Positions 37,370-47,339 are shown, counted from the first letter of the stretch. The stretch is 64,000 bases of DNA from Streptococcus sp. Marseille-Q0941 (GCF_943736975.1 NZ_CALSFO010000002.1:62001-126000); one strand, 5' to 3'. Notes: generated from the sequence alone by a model not told the origin. Translations and numbers: made by a program.

Positions 37370-37750
37370 ATGGCAAAAACAATTCATACAGATAAAGCTC
37401 CAAAGGCAATCGGACCGTACGTTCAAGGTAAAATCGTTGGTAACCTTTTGTTTGCTAGCGGTCAAGTTCCTCTATCTCCTGAAACTGGAGAAATCGTAGG
37501 AGAAACTATCCAAGAACAAACAGAACAAGTCTTGAAAAATATAGGAGCTATTTTGGCAGAAGCGGGAACAGATTTTGACCATGTGGTGAAAACAACTTGC
37601 TTCTTGAACGATATGAACGATTTTGTACCTTTTAATGAGGTTTACCAAACAGCCTTTAATAAGGAATTTCCAGCTCGTTCAGCTGTGGAAGTAGCTCGTC
37701 TTCCTCGCGATGTAAAAGTCGAAATTGAAGTCATCGCAGAGATTGGATAA
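37370..37750 (+). CDS. ridA: RidA family enamine/imine deaminase
   Basis: A 126-residue trimeric protein that hydrolyses reactive 2-aminoacrylate and related enamines from PLP enzymes. Family motifs: AIGPYVQG, GNLLFASGQVPL, and the C-terminal PARSAVEVARLPRDVKVEIEV with the conserved substrate-binding arginine. The ATG follows GAGGAA. It ends the folA-clpX-ysxC transcript at a terminator. Confidence 0.93.
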   Translation: MAKTIHTDKAPKAIGPYVQGKIVGNLLFASGQVPLSPETGEIVGETIQEQTEQVLKNIGAILAEAGTDFDHVVKTTCFLNDMNDFVPFNEVYQTAFNKEFPARSAVEVARLPRDVKVEIEVIAEIG

Positions 37751-37757
37751 GCTAGTT

Positions 37758-37786
37758 GAAGTTTGGTTCTTCCAAACTTCTTTTGA
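37758..37786 (+). terminator. Terminator between ridA and rapZ
   Basis: GAAGTTTGG pairs fully with CCAAACTTC, followed by TTTT. A TGATATAAG sequence directly after it (37784-37792) may be a -10 box for rapZ. Confidence 0.78.
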
Positions 37787-37801
37787 TATAAGGAGACTAT
37801 G

Positions 37802-38692
37802 ATGACAAAAAAACAACTTCACCTAGTGATTGTAACAGGGATGAGTGGTGCAGGGAAAACTGTAGCCATTCAATCCTTTGAAGATTTAGGATATTTTACC
37901 ATTGATAATATGCCACCTGCTCTCTTGCCTAAGTTTTTACAGTTGGTGGAGACCAAGGATGATGACCACAAGTTAGCTTTGGTCGTGGATATGAGAAGTC
38001 GTTCTTTCTTTTCAGAGATTCAGTTGGTTCTTGATGAGATAGAAAATCAAGAAGGTTTAGACTTTAAGATTCTCTTTTTAGATGCTGCCGATAAGGAATT
38101 AGTTGCACGTTATAAGGAAACAAGAAGAAGTCACCCTCTTGCAGCAGATGGTCGTATCTTAGATGGAATCAAGTTGGAACGAGAACTCTTGGCTCCTTTG
38201 AAAAACATGAGTCAAAACGTGGTAGACACGACAGAGTTAACCCCTCGTGAACTCCGTAAGACCATTGCAGAGCAATTTTCGGACCAAGAACAAACGCAAT
38301 CTTTCCGTATTGAGGTTATGTCCTTTGGATTTAAATACGGAATTCCAATTGATGCCGATTTAGTATTTGATGTGCGTTTCTTGCCAAACCCTTACTATCT
38401 TCCAGAACTTCGTAACCAAACAGGTGAAGACCAGGCAGTTTATGACTACGTCATGAATCATAAGGAATCTGAAGATTTTTATCGTCATTTGTTAGCCTTG
38501 ATTGAACCAATTCTACCAGGCTACAAAAAAGAAGGTAAGTCTGTTTTAACCATTGCAGTGGGTTGTACAGGTGGCCAGCACCGAAGCGTTGCTTTTGCCA
38601 AACGATTAGCAAACGATTTATCTAAAAATTGGCTTGTAAATGAAAGTCATCGTGATAAAGATCGAAGAAAGGAAACGGTAAACCGTTCATGA
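37802..38692 (+). CDS. rapZ: RNase adapter/nucleotide-binding protein RapZ (YvcJ)
   Basis: A 296-residue protein with an N-terminal P-loop kinase-like domain, Walker A GMSGAGKT (13-20), and a C-terminal domain with the conserved [17 protein letters not shown]. In Escherichia coli RapZ guides RNase E to glucosamine-related small RNAs; in Bacillus the homologue YvcJ affects competence. Two adjacent ATG codons exist (37799 and 37802); the second has better spacing from AAGGAG. It overlaps yvcK by 4 bp, giving the conserved rapZ-yvcK-whiA unit. Confidence 0.93.
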   Translation: MTKKQLHLVIVTGMSGAGKTVAIQSFEDLGYFTIDNMPPALLPKFLQLVETKDDDHKLALVVDMRSRSFFSEIQLVLDEIENQEGLDFKILFLDAADKELVARYKETRRSHPLAADGRILDGIKLERELLAPLKNMSQNVVDTTELTPRELRKTIAEQFSDQEQTQSFRIEVMSFGFKYGIPIDADLVFDVRFLPNPYYLPELRNQTGEDQAVYDYVMNHKESEDFYRHLLALIEPILPGYKKEGKSVLTIAVGCTGGQHRSVAFAKRLANDLSKNWLVNESHRDKDRRKETVNRS

Positions 38693-39666
38693 GAAAACCA
38701 AAAATTACGGTGATTGGTGGAGGAACCGGAATCCCTGTTATTTTAAATAGTCTACGCGAAAAGGATGTGGATATCGCAGCTATTGTAACCGTTGCGGATG
38801 ATGGTGGTTCTTCAGGTGAACTTCGTAAAAACATTCAACAGTTAACACCACCAGGTGATTTGCGTAATGTCCTTGTGGCTATGTCAGATATGCCAAAATT
38901 CTACGAGAAAGTCTTCCAATACCGTTTTTCTGAGGATGCAGGTGCTTTTGCCGGTCATCCATTAGGGAACATTATCATAGCAGGACTTTCTGAAATGCAG
39001 GGTTCAACCTACAATGCCATGCAATTACTGAGTAAGTTTTTCCATACGACAGGCAAGATTTTTCCATCAAGTGACCATCCTTTGACACTCCATGCGGTCT
39101 TCAAAGATGGATCAGAAGTAGCTGGGGAAAGTCACATCGCAGATCATCCAGGAATGATTGACTATGTCTATGTTACCAACACTCTGGATGATAAAAAGCC
39201 ACAGGCAAGTCGCCGAGTCGTCAATACGATTCTTGATAGTGATATGATTGTTTTGGGGCCAGGTTCCCTCTTTACTTCGATTTTGCCTAATATCGTTATT
39301 GAAGAAATTGGTCAGGCACTTCTGGAAACTAAGGCTGAAATTGCCTATGTCTGTAACATTATGACTCAGCGCGGAGAGACCGAGCATTTCTCAGATAGTG
39401 ATCACGTAGAAGTCTTGCATCGTCATTTGGGTCGTCCATTTATCGATACTGTCCTTGTGAATATCGAAAAAGTTCCGAGGGACTATATGGATACCAACCG
39501 TTTTGATGAATATTTGGTGCAGGTTGAGCATGATTTTGAAGGTTTGCGTAAGCAAGTCCCACGTGTCATTTCATCCAACTTTCTACGCTTGAAAAATGGG
39601 GGAGCCTTTCACGATGGTGACCTAATCGTAGATGAGCTCATGCGCATCATACAGGTGAGAAAATGA
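38689..39666 (+). CDS. yvcK: Gluconeogenesis factor-like protein YvcK (CofD superfamily)
   Basis: A 325-residue Rossmann-fold protein related to CofD. The N-terminal [12 protein letters not shown] (residues 7-18), [13 protein letters not shown] and [11 protein letters not shown] are the substrate-binding signatures; YvcK proteins bind UDP-sugars and support growth on gluconeogenic carbon and correct cell shape. The start overlaps the rapZ stop by 4 bp and the end overlaps whiA by 4 bp, so the three proteins are likely made together. Confidence 0.93.
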   Translation: MRKPKITVIGGGTGIPVILNSLREKDVDIAAIVTVADDGGSSGELRKNIQQLTPPGDLRNVLVAMSDMPKFYEKVFQYRFSEDAGAFAGHPLGNIIIAGLSEMQGSTYNAMQLLSKFFHTTGKIFPSSDHPLTLHAVFKDGSEVAGESHIADHPGMIDYVYVTNTLDDKKPQASRRVVNTILDSDMIVLGPGSLFTSILPNIVIEEIGQALLETKAEIAYVCNIMTQRGETEHFSDSDHVEVLHRHLGRPFIDTVLVNIEKVPRDYMDTNRFDEYLVQVEHDFEGLRKQVPRVISSNFLRLKNGGAFHDGDLIVDELMRIIQVRK

Positions 39667-40574
39667 GTTTTACAGTAGCAGTAAAAGAAGAAATTTTAAG
39701 TCAGCACCACCTCAGTCGCCATGAATTATCAGCTATTATCAAGATGTCGGGTAGTATTGGTTTATCGAGCTCTGGTTTGACCTTGTCCGTCATTACAGAA
39801 AATGCTAAGTTGGCCCGTCATCTCTATGAATCTTTCTTACACTTTTATGGCATCAAGTCTGAGATTCGTCACCACCAGAGAAGCAATCTTCGAAAAAATC
39901 GTGTCTATACCGTTTTCACAGATGAGCGTGTTCAAGAACTCTTAGCGGATTTACGTTTAGCAGATTCTTTCTTTGGCTTGGAAACAGGGATTGATCCAGA
40001 TATTTTAGGAGATGAGGAAGCAGGTCGTGCCTATCTCTGTGGTGCATTCTTAGCAAATGGAAGTGTCAGAGATCCCGAGTCAGGCAAGTATCAGTTAGAA
40101 ATTAGTTCGGTTTATGTAGACCACGCTCAAGGGCTTGCTTCACTTTTGCAGCAGTTTTTGCTAGATGCCAAGGTTATCGAACGAAAAAAAGGTGCGGTGA
40201 CCTATCTTCAGCGAGCAGAAGATATTATGGATTTCCTAATTTTAGTCGGAGCCATGCAGGCACGAGATACTTTTGAAGGTATCAAGATACTCCGAGAAAC
40301 TCGTAATGACCTCAACCGTGCCAATAATGCAGAGACAGCTAATATTGCTCGGACGGTTTCAGCAAGCATGAAAACCATCAACAACATCAGTAAAATCAAA
40401 GATAGAATTGGTTTGGATAATCTTCCAGCAGATTTGCAAGAAGTAGCGCATTTGCGTATCCAACATCCTGATTATTCTATCCAGCAATTGGCAGACAGTT
40501 TGACAACCCCTCTCACCAAAAGTGGTGTCAATCATCGACTGAGAAAGATCAACAAAATTGCAGATGAATTATGA
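39663..40574 (+). CDS. whiA: DNA-binding protein WhiA
   Basis: A 303-residue protein with an N-terminal LAGLIDADG homing-endonuclease-like fold lacking nuclease residues (about 1-210, including [16 protein letters not shown]), and a C-terminal helix-turn-helix ([26 protein letters not shown], about 267-292). In other Firmicutes it influences cell division and chromosome segregation. It is the last gene of the rapZ-yvcK-whiA unit. I see no terminator immediately after it. Confidence 0.94.
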   Translation: MSFTVAVKEEILSQHHLSRHELSAIIKMSGSIGLSSSGLTLSVITENAKLARHLYESFLHFYGIKSEIRHHQRSNLRKNRVYTVFTDERVQELLADLRLADSFFGLETGIDPDILGDEEAGRAYLCGAFLANGSVRDPESGKYQLEISSVYVDHAQGLASLLQQFLLDAKVIERKKGAVTYLQRAEDIMDFLILVGAMQARDTFEGIKILRETRNDLNRANNAETANIARTVSASMKTINNISKIKDRIGLDNLPADLQEVAHLRIQHPDYSIQQLADSLTTPLTKSGVNHRLRKINKIADEL

Positions 40575-40682
40575 ATAGAGCGCATAAGATAAGCGGATTT
40601 TAAGCTTCTATATGTGCTTACGGGTATGAATTTGATAAAGAAGGGTGTACTCATGCTTTGAATTCTAGGGATATGAAAATAG

Positions 40683-40711
40683 TTGTAAAAACTCTTAATT
40701 CTTGGTACAAT
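40683..40711 (+). promoter_or_regulatory. Promoter of the small RNA after whiA
   Basis: TTGTAA and TACAAT are exactly 17 bp apart. Transcription would start near 40718. No open frame with a ribosome binding site follows. Confidence 0.7.
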
Positions 40712-40717
40712 AGAAAT

Positions 40718-40904
40718 AGATAAGTAGGGTAGTAGTTTACGAGTGAAAACATGGTATAGCACCTTTGAAAGAAGATGGATTTAGCGAGGGTACACTGAGT
40801 TTAGTAGTATCTAGCTATTGAAGCTTGTGCTATTATCAAGACGACGGTTGAAATCCGTCCACCTATAATGATTAGCCTCAACTTAATGTTGGGGCTTTTG
40901 TCTT
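40718..40904 (+). ncRNA. Structured small RNA gene (possibly 6S-like)
   Basis: This lies in a 450-bp gene-free stretch between whiA and the reductase gene. A good promoter is followed by about 187 nt rich in pairing and then a strong terminator (AGCCTCAAC with GTTGGGGCT at 40874-40896, then TTTTGTCTT). Inside are a stem TAGCAC with GTGCTA, a hairpin GGTACACT with AGTaGTATC, and a hairpin GACGG with CCGTC near the 3' end. No plausible frame is present. Size and the rod shape with a small 3'-side hairpin resemble 6S RNA, but I cannot confirm the family. The remaining bases to 40990 show nothing I can name. Confidence 0.65.
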
Positions 40905-40992
40905 AATTCAGTCTTTTTTTCTACAATCAAAGTAGCCTTTATAATATTTCTAGAGGATTTACACGTTGAGAATAATATAATTCCATTAAAAG

Positions 40993-41022
40993 AACCACGA
41001 ACCCTAGGATTCGTGGTTTTTT
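40993..41022. terminator. Terminator between the small RNA and the reductase gene
   Basis: AACCACGAA and TTCGTGGTT pair (with further CC and GG pairs). The T-run is longer on the plus strand; the minus-strand gene ends here too, with CTTTTA after the stem. Confidence 0.8.
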
Positions 41023-41024
41023 TC

Positions 41025-41993
41025 TTATAGACTTGTCGAGTGTTTTGGTTGTACTTTTTGCTGAGGGTCAATGTAGTTAATGGCATTGTTGACAGCAGTT
41101 GGAGCTTCACCAAGGCCAGTTGCAATTAAGTCAATCTTACCTTCGTAGTAGCAGCAGTCACCGATAGCGTAAATTCCAGCCTGGCTTGATTCTTGCTTGC
41201 TATTGACGATAATCTTATGACGATTCAGTTCTAATCCCCAATTTTTAAGATTACCAACTGATGATTTGAAGCCATAGTTGACAAAGAGGTGCTCCAGTTC
41301 AAGGCTTTCGGTCTCATCGGATTTGACTTTTGTGATTTCCAGTTTGTCAAGAGTTTGACCATCTCCAAGAAGCTGACTTGGAACAAATGGTGTTTTGATA
41401 GTCACAGAAGACTCTTGCAAGGCTTGTACACTATGCTCAAGAGCACGGAAGTTATCTCGGCGGTGAACAAGTGTAGTTGGAGCAATCTTTTCAAAAGCTA
41501 GTGCCCAGTCCACAGCTGAGTCACCACCACCGAGGATGGTTATCTTCTTACCAGCATATTGTTGAATATTAGAAACGTGGTAGTGGATATTGTCATAGCC
41601 TTCCACGCCTTCTAATTCTAGTGGACGAGGTTTAAAGGCTCCGCCACCCATAGCAATAATGACGGTTTTAGAAGTATGATTTCCCTTATTCGTTGTAATA
41701 TTAAAAACACCGTCCTCTTTTTCAATCTCAAGAACAGTTTCATTGAGGTAAACAGGCGTCTCAAACCCTTCAAGTTGTTCCAAAAGGCGGTTAGTCAATT
41801 CTTCCCCTGTAAGGTTTGGAAAACCTGGAACATCGAGAATTTGTTTTTCAGGATAAAGGATAGCAGGTTGACCACCTAGTTGAGGAAGAGAATCGATGAT
41901 TTGTACTTTGGCTTGGCGAAGGTGAGCATAAAAGGCTGCGAAAAGACCGACAGGACCACCTCCTACAATGGTGATATCGTATAGTTCAGACAT
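41025..41993 (-). CDS. fnr: Ferredoxin/flavodoxin--NADP+ reductase (thioredoxin-reductase-like)
   Basis: A 322-residue two-domain flavoprotein. The FAD-binding GGGPVG is at residues 11-16, the NADPH-binding GGGDSA at 155-160, and the C-terminal FAD motif GIYAIGDCCYYEGKIDLIATG is present. The CxxC redox pair of true thioredoxin reductases is absent, which places it in the YumC-type ferredoxin-NADP reductases. It would exchange electrons between NADPH and ferredoxin or flavodoxin in the cytoplasm. The ATG follows AAGGAG, with a TGATAGAAT extended -10 at 42023-42031 on the minus strand. Confidence 0.9.
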   Translation of the reverse strand: MSELYDITIVGGGPVGLFAAFYAHLRQAKVQIIDSLPQLGGQPAILYPEKQILDVPGFPNLTGEELTNRLLEQLEGFETPVYLNETVLEIEKEDGVFNITTNKGNHTSKTVIIAMGGGAFKPRPLELEGVEGYDNIHYHVSNIQQYAGKKITILGGGDSAVDWALAFEKIAPTTLVHRRDNFRALEHSVQALQESSVTIKTPFVPSQLLGDGQTLDKLEITKVKSDETESLELEHLFVNYGFKSSVGNLKNWGLELNRHKIIVNSKQESSQAGIYAIGDCCYYEGKIDLIATGLGEAPTAVNNAINYIDPQQKVQPKHSTSL

Positions 41994-42083
41994 GGTTTCT
42001 CCTTAATAATTTCTATTTTCTTATTCTATCATATTTTCTACTAATTTAAAATGAAGTAGGGGGAAGAAAATTTTCATATAAAA

Positions 42084-42092
42084 TGATATAAT
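42084..42092 (+). promoter_or_regulatory. cdaA operon promoter, extended -10
   Basis: TGATATAAT lies about 35 nt before the cdaA start. Confidence 0.65.
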
Positions 42093-42126
42093 GAAGAGTA
42101 GCTTTTTTATGGAGAGGAGACCTAGA

Positions 42127-42984
42127 ATGAATTTTCAGCAATTATCTAATCTTCAATACTGGTCTAGTTTATTTTCCAGTCCTTGGAGTATTCTGATAAA
42201 TGTGATTGATATTCTTATCGTTGCCTATATCTTATACCAATTTACAAAATCAATTGCAGGAACCAAGATTATGATCCTGGTTCGAGGCGTTCTAGTTTTT
42301 ATCTTAGCTCAGATAGCAGCTAATACCTTGGGCCTGACAACTATTTCCTGGTTGATCAATCAATTGATTACCTACGGGGTTATTGCAGCGGTTGTCATTT
42401 TCTCTCCAGAAATTCGGACAGGCTTGGAACGATTAGGTCGAGCTACGGACTTCTTTTCAAGTACACCAATGAGTTCAGAAGAACAGATGATTCAGTTCTT
42501 TGTTAAAGCGGTAGAATATATGAGTCCACGTAAAATTGGAGCACTTGTCTCTGTTCAGCGTGTCAGAACCTTGCAGGAATATATTTCCACAGGGATTACT
42601 TTAGACGCTAAAATTTCGGCAGAACTCTTAATCAATATCTTCATCCCCAACACCCCTTTACATGATGGAGCAGTCATTATAAAAGGTGATCGGATAGCGG
42701 TAACTTCTGCTTATCTTCCGCTAACTGAAAACACTGGTATTTCTAAGGAATTTGGAACGCGACATCGTGCAGCCATTGGTTTATCTGAGGTTTCGGATGC
42801 TCTCACTTTTGTTGTATCAGAGGAAACTGGAGGTATTTCCATTACCTATAATGGTGTCTTTAAACATGATTTAACGATGGAGGAGTTTGAAGAAGAGCTA
42901 CGCCGTATACTAATTCCGGAAAATTCACAAGAGCCAAGCTTAACAGAACGTATATTAGGGGGCTGGAAGAATGAAAAAAAATAG
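42127..42984 (+). CDS. cdaA: Diadenylate cyclase CdaA
   Basis: A 285-residue membrane enzyme that makes the second messenger c-di-AMP from two ATP. Three N-terminal membrane segments (about residues 20-95) are followed by the DAC domain, with its catalytic DGA (180-182) and RHR (212-214) motifs. I chose the ATG at 42127 because GAGAGGAG lies upstream; an in-frame ATG at 42091 overlaps the -10 box. It overlaps cdaR by 14 bp, and glmM follows, the conserved cdaA-cdaR-glmM unit linking c-di-AMP to cell-wall synthesis and osmotic control. Confidence 0.96.
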   Translation: MNFQQLSNLQYWSSLFSSPWSILINVIDILIVAYILYQFTKSIAGTKIMILVRGVLVFILAQIAANTLGLTTISWLINQLITYGVIAAVVIFSPEIRTGLERLGRATDFFSSTPMSSEEQMIQFFVKAVEYMSPRKIGALVSVQRVRTLQEYISTGITLDAKISAELLINIFIPNTPLHDGAVIIKGDRIAVTSAYLPLTENTGISKEFGTRHRAAIGLSEVSDALTFVVSEETGGISITYNGVFKHDLTMEEFEEELRRILIPENSQEPSLTERILGGWKNEKK

Positions 42985-43750
42985 TTTATATATCATCTCC
43001 TCACTCCTCTTTGCTTGCGTTTTATTTATCTACGCAACATCAATCAATTATCAAAACAATACGAATGCTAGACAAACTCGAACTGAAACCTATACCAATA
43101 CGGTAGTTAATGTCCCGATTGATATTCAGTATGATAGTGACCAATATTTCATTAGTGGTTTTAGCTCAGAAGTTACGGTATTTTTGACGGGTTCAAATCG
43201 AGTCACCTTGGCTAGTGAGATGCAAGAGAGCACTCGTAAATTTAAAGTGACTGCTGATTTGACGCAAGCTACAGAAGGAACGATTGAAGTTCCCTTGAAC
43301 ATTGAAAATCTTCCAAGTGGTTTGACAGCTGTCGCAACACCACAAAAAATCACAGTCAAGATTGGTAAGAAAGTCACTAAAAATAATGTACCAGTGGTTC
43401 CTCAAATCGATTCTAGTCAAATTGATGAGCGTATTATCATCGAACGTGTTACTGTTTCTGATGAAAAAGTATCAGTGACCAGCGACGCAGATACTTTGTC
43501 TAAGATTGATAGAATTGTAGCAGTTTTACCAACGAGTGAACAGATTACAGGAAACTACTCTGGATCAGTTCCCTTACAAGCTGTTGATAAAAATGGATCT
43601 GTCTTACCGACAGTTATCACACCTTTTGAAACGACTATGAAAGTCTCAACTAAAACGGTTAGAACAACAAGTGGCACAACTACAACAAGTAATACTTCGT
43701 CTACTGAAAACTCTTCAACGACATCAGCAGAGACGAAGTCAGAATCTTAA
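42971..43750 (+). CDS. cdaR: CdaA regulatory protein CdaR (YbbR domains)
   Basis: A 259-residue extracytoplasmic protein with one N-terminal membrane helix (residues 4-24), followed by YbbR-type beta repeats (about 45-125 and 130-215). The C-terminal tail (about 218-259) is nearly all Ser, Thr and Asn with Glu. YbbR proteins contact CdaA and modulate c-di-AMP production. The start overlaps cdaA. The Ser/Thr tail is low-complexity and probably variable among strains; it could reach into the wall. Confidence 0.93.
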   Translation: MKKNSLYIISSLLFACVLFIYATSINYQNNTNARQTRTETYTNTVVNVPIDIQYDSDQYFISGFSSEVTVFLTGSNRVTLASEMQESTRKFKVTADLTQATEGTIEVPLNIENLPSGLTAVATPQKITVKIGKKVTKNNVPVVPQIDSSQIDERIIIERVTVSDEKVSVTSDADTLSKIDRIVAVLPTSEQITGNYSGSVPLQAVDKNGSVLPTVITPFETTMKVSTKTVRTTSGTTTTSNTSSTENSSTTSAETKSES

Positions 43751-43778
43751 AAAAATATACTAGAAAAGGAATGTTAAA

Positions 43779-45128
43779 ATGGGTAAATATTTTGGAACGG
43801 ACGGAGTCCGTGGGGAAGCAAACGTAGAATTAACGCCAGAAATGGCCTTTAAATTGGGTCGTTTCGGAGGATATGTCCTCAGTCAACATGCGACTGAAGC
43901 GCCTAAGGTTTTCGTAGGACGTGATACACGTATTTCAGGGGAAATGCTTGAAGCAGCTCTCATTGCGGGTCTCCTTTCAGTTGGAATTCACGTATATAAG
44001 CTTGGTGTTCTTGCAACACCAGCAGTAGCATACTTGGTTAAAACTGAGGGAGCAAGTGCAGGTGTCATGATTTCAGCTAGTCACAACCCAGCTCTTGATA
44101 ACGGAATTAAATTCTTTGGTGGTGACGGCTTTAAACTTGACGATGACAAGGAAGCAGAAATCGAAGCCTTGCTTGATGCGAGTGAAGATACTCTTCCACG
44201 TCCAAGTGCTGAAGGTCTAGGTACTGTAGTTGATTATCCAGAAGGTTTGCGCAAGTATGAAGCTTATCTTGTTTCAACTGGAACAGCTCTTGAAGGGATG
44301 AAGGTAGCCTTGGATACTGCAAATGGCGCTGCTTCAACAAGTGCTCGACAAATTTTTGCAGACATGGGTGCTCAATTAACGGTTATCGGAGAAACTCCAG
44401 ATGGACTCAACATCAACTTGAACGTTGGTTCCACTCATCCAGAAGCCTTGCAAGAACTTGTTAAAGAAAGTCAATCTGCCATTGGTTTGGCCTTTGATGG
44501 TGATAGCGACCGTTTGATTGCTGTGGATGAAAATGGTGAAATTGTTGATGGTGACAAGATTATGTATATCATCGGGAAATACCTTTCTGAGAAAGGTCAA
44601 TTGGCTCAAAATACGATTGTGACAACAGTTATGTCCAACCTTGGTTTCCATAAAGCCTTGGACCGTGAAGGAATCAATAAAGCAGTCACTGCTGTTGGAG
44701 ACCGCTATGTAGTTGAAGAAATGAGAAAGTCAGGTTACAATCTCGGTGGTGAACAGTCTGGTCATGTTATCTTGATGGACTATAACACAACTGGTGATGG
44801 TCAGTTGTCAGCAGTTCAATTGACGAAGATCATGCAAGAAACAGGTAAGAGTTTATCAGAATTAGCATTAGAAGTGACTATCTATCCTCAAAAGCTAGTT
44901 AATATTCGTGTAGAGAATGCCATGAAGGAAAAAGCTATGGAAGTACCAGCTATCAAGGCGATTATTGATAAGATGGAAGAAGAGATGGCAGGTAACGGTC
45001 GTATTCTCGTTCGCCCAAGTGGAACAGAACCACTCTTGCGTGTCATGGCTGAAGCACCAACAACTGAAGAAGTAGACTATTATGTTGACACTATTGCTGA
45101 AGTTGTGAAAGCAGAGATTGGTATTTAG
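43779..45128 (+). CDS. glmM: Phosphoglucosamine mutase
   Basis: A 449-residue enzyme converting glucosamine 6-phosphate to glucosamine 1-phosphate for UDP-GlcNAc and peptidoglycan. The phosphoserine is S101 in the ISASHNP loop; the magnesium loop is DGDSDR and the phosphate-binding loop RPSGTEP near the C-terminus. The N-terminal [11 protein letters not shown] is typical. It directly follows cdaR; in relatives GlmM binds CdaA and inhibits it, so its position has regulatory meaning. Confidence 0.97.
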   Translation: MGKYFGTDGVRGEANVELTPEMAFKLGRFGGYVLSQHATEAPKVFVGRDTRISGEMLEAALIAGLLSVGIHVYKLGVLATPAVAYLVKTEGASAGVMISASHNPALDNGIKFFGGDGFKLDDDKEAEIEALLDASEDTLPRPSAEGLGTVVDYPEGLRKYEAYLVSTGTALEGMKVALDTANGAASTSARQIFADMGAQLTVIGETPDGLNINLNVGSTHPEALQELVKESQSAIGLAFDGDSDRLIAVDENGEIVDGDKIMYIIGKYLSEKGQLAQNTIVTTVMSNLGFHKALDREGINKAVTAVGDRYVVEEMRKSGYNLGGEQSGHVILMDYNTTGDGQLSAVQLTKIMQETGKSLSELALEVTIYPQKLVNIRVENAMKEKAMEVPAIKAIIDKMEEEMAGNGRILVRPSGTEPLLRVMAEAPTTEEVDYYVDTIAEVVKAEIGI

Positions 45129-45154
45129 GAAAGTTAGCAGAAAATAAGAAAATA

Positions 45155-45163
45155 TGTTACAAT
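45155..45163 (+). promoter_or_regulatory. Promoter of the DUF1149 gene, extended -10
   Basis: TGTTACAAT lies 31 nt before the chosen start. Confidence 0.55.
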
Positions 45164-45194
45164 GTCAAAGTAAATTGTAACCATGGAGAATATG

Positions 45195-45569
45195 ATGAAT
45201 TTAAAACGCGAACAAGAATTTGTTAGTCAGTATCACTTTGATGCACGTAACTTTGAATGGGAAAATGAGAACGGAATTCCTGAAACAAAGGTTGATGTGA
45301 ACTTCCAACTACTTCAACACGACCAAGAAAATCAGGTGACTTCTCTCGTAGTTGTTTTGAGCTTTATGATTGTCTTTGATAAATTTGTTATCAGTGGAAC
45401 CATCTCTCAAGTCAACCACGTTGAAGGTCGTATCGTAGATCAACCAAGCGATTTTAGTCAAGAAGAAGTTGAGACACTTGCTCGTCCTTCTTTGGATATG
45501 CTAAACCGTTTGACTTACGAAGTGACGGAAATCGCCCTAGATTTACCAGGAATTAATTTGGAGTTTTAA
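45195..45569 (+). CDS. DUF1149 family protein
   Basis: A 124-residue cytoplasmic protein of the streptococcal and lactic DUF1149 family, of SecB-like size and beta-rich composition ([40 protein letters not shown]). Function is unknown; a chaperone-like role is only a structural guess. Three in-frame ATG codons exist (45183, 45192, 45195). I prefer 45195 because the GGAG inside the first one gives correct spacing. degV begins 2 nt after its stop. Confidence 0.8.
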   Translation: MNLKREQEFVSQYHFDARNFEWENENGIPETKVDVNFQLLQHDQENQVTSLVVVLSFMIVFDKFVISGTISQVNHVEGRIVDQPSDFSQEEVETLARPSLDMLNRLTYEVTEIALDLPGINLEF

Positions 45570-45571
45570 AA

Positions 45572-46420
45572 ATGAAATTAGCGGTCATAACAGACTCATC
45601 TGCTTTTCTACAAGCGGAAACCTTGCGGAAAGAAGATTTATTTGTGCTAGACATTCCTGTGAATATCGATGGACAGGAGTATGTTGAAGGTGTAAATCTA
45701 ACCGCTCAAGAATTTTATGAAAAAATGGCTCGTTCATCTGAACTACCGAAAACCAGTCAGCCAAGTATTGCTAAGTTAGATGAAATATTGTCATCCTTGC
45801 AAGAAAAAGGTTATACTCATGTTTTGGGGCTCTTCCTTTCTTCTGGAATCTCAGGATTTCACCAGAATATCCAGTATATGACGGATGAGTTCGAAGGATT
45901 AAGGATTGCTTTTCCTGACACTCGTATTACAAGTGCTCCACTAGGTTTTATGGTGGAAAGTGTTTTTCAGTGGGTTGAGCAGGGAGATGACTTCGAGTCT
46001 ATCTTAGAGAAGGTAACTGAACAAATTGAAAATACTTCTGCCTTTATCATGGTAGATGACCTCGACCATCTGGTAAAAGGTGGTCGTTTATCAAATGGTG
46101 CAGCTGTTTTAGGAAACCTTCTTAGTATTAAACCAATCTTATATTTCAATGACCAAGGTGTTATCGAAGTTTGTGAGAAGGTTCGTACAGAGAAGAAAGC
46201 AACAAAACGCCTGGTTGAAATTGTCAAAGAAACAACAAGTAACGGGAACTACCGAATTGTAGTGATTCATGGGAACGCCCCTCAAAAAGCAGCAGATTTG
46301 CGCCAGCTTTTGATAGATGGTGGTGTAGCTACAGATATTTCAATTGCAACCTTCGGTAGTGTTATTGGAACTCACCTTGGTGAAGGAAGTATTGCTTTGG
46401 GTTATACACCAATCGTCTAG
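45572..46420 (+). CDS. DegV family fatty-acid-binding protein
   Basis: A 282-residue DegV protein. The fatty-acid head-group site is shown by KTSQPS and [12 protein letters not shown], and the N-terminus by LAVITDSSA. Family members bind a free fatty acid; in staphylococci and streptococci some (FakB) present it to the kinase FakA for phospholipid synthesis. No fakA is near, so this specific role is inferred. It is tightly coupled to the DUF1149 gene. Confidence 0.9.
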   Translation: MKLAVITDSSAFLQAETLRKEDLFVLDIPVNIDGQEYVEGVNLTAQEFYEKMARSSELPKTSQPSIAKLDEILSSLQEKGYTHVLGLFLSSGISGFHQNIQYMTDEFEGLRIAFPDTRITSAPLGFMVESVFQWVEQGDDFESILEKVTEQIENTSAFIMVDDLDHLVKGGRLSNGAAVLGNLLSIKPILYFNDQGVIEVCEKVRTEKKATKRLVEIVKETTSNGNYRIVVIHGNAPQKAADLRQLLIDGGVATDISIATFGSVIGTHLGEGSIALGYTPIV

Positions 46421-46434
46421 ATTGTTCTTACAGG

Positions 46435-46557
46435 CTTTGTATCTTAGAAATTGAACACGGACTACCTGCCTCTTGAAAAAAGATGCCTGTCTTGCCTTTC
46501 GTGGAAAGTCAGCGCCATTCCCTATTTTTCATGGGCAGCTAACGTCCTTTGTATCTT
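46435..46557. other. Folded spacer with direct repeats before dapB
   Basis: The 151-bp degV-dapB gap contains two copies of CTTTGTATCTT (46435-46445 and 46547-46557). Between them, GGACTACCTGCC (46459-46470) can pair with GGCAGCTAACGTCC (46534-46547), enclosing the small hairpins TCTT/AAGA and CTTTC/GAAAG (46496-46508). GCCAT (46514-46518) with ATGGGC (46531-46536) competes with that long stem. The element could be a repeat or a cis-acting RNA. I do not recognise a known family. Confidence 0.45.
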
Positions 46558-46571
46558 GATTAGGAGTAGAG

Positions 46572-47339
46572 ATGAGTATTCGAGTGATTATCGCAGGTTT
46601 TAAAGGGAGAATGGGCCAAGCTGCTTGTCAGATGGTTTTCTCTGATTCTGAACTGGAACTAGTAGCCGTTTTGGATCCTTTTGAGTCTGCATCGGAATGG
46701 CAGGGGATTCCAGTATTCAATGATAAGAATGACTTGGCAGGTTTTGAGGCAGATGTTTGGGTGGACTTTACAACACCAGCTGTTGCCTATGAAAATACAC
46801 GTTTTGCTCTTGAAAATGGCTTTGCTCCAGTAGTTGGAACAACAGGCTTTACCAGTCAGGAAATCGAAGAATTAAAAGATTTTTCACGTTCTAAAAACTT
46901 GGGTGGCTTGATTGCTCCTAACTTTGCTTTGGGTGCTGTCTTACTCATGCAATTTGCGGCACAAGCAGCTAAATACTTTCCAAATGTGGAGATTATTGAG
47001 CTTCACCATGACAAGAAAAAAGATGCTCCAAGTGGAACAGCTATTAAAACAGCTGAGTTGATGGCACAAGTTCGCAAGTCTATTCAACAAGGTGCTAGTG
47101 ATGAGGAAGAACTCATTGCTGGTGCACGTGGTGCCAACTTTGATGGCATGCGTATCCATTCGGTTCGTTTACCAGGATTGGTAGCCCATCAGGAAGTCAT
47201 TTTTGGAAATCAGGGAGAAGGATTGACCCTGCGTCATGACTCCTATGATCGTAGCTCTTTCATGACAGGAGTGAATTTGGGAATCAAAGAAGTTGTCAAG
47301 CGTCATGAGCTTGTCTATGGATTAGAACACTTATTATGA
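46572..47339 (+). CDS. dapB: 4-hydroxy-tetrahydrodipicolinate reductase
   Basis: A 255-residue enzyme of the lysine/diaminopimelate pathway that reduces the dipicolinate precursor with NAD(P)H. The nucleotide-binding loop is [10 protein letters not shown] (residues 9-18), and the active-site signature is [15 protein letters not shown], with the catalytic His and Lys. The C-terminal [23 protein letters not shown] closes the tetramer-type fold. The ATG follows TAGGAG. It overlaps cca by 4 bp. Confidence 0.96.
   Translation: MSIRVIIAGFKGRMGQAACQMVFSDSELELVAVLDPFESASEWQGIPVFNDKNDLAGFEADVWVDFTTPAVAYENTRFALENGFAPVVGTTGFTSQEIEELKDFSRSKNLGGLIAPNFALGAVLLMQFAAQAAKYFPNVEIIELHHDKKKDAPSGTAIKTAELMAQVRKSIQQGASDEEELIAGARGANFDGMRIHSVRLPGLVAHQEVIFGNQGEGLTLRHDSYDRSSFMTGVNLGIKEVVKRHELVYGLEHLL

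Noticed and set aside
40532..40762. Open frame of 76 codons on the minus strand, across the small RNA promoter
   Set aside because: No ribosome binding site; overlaps whiA and the promoter; composition is not protein-like.
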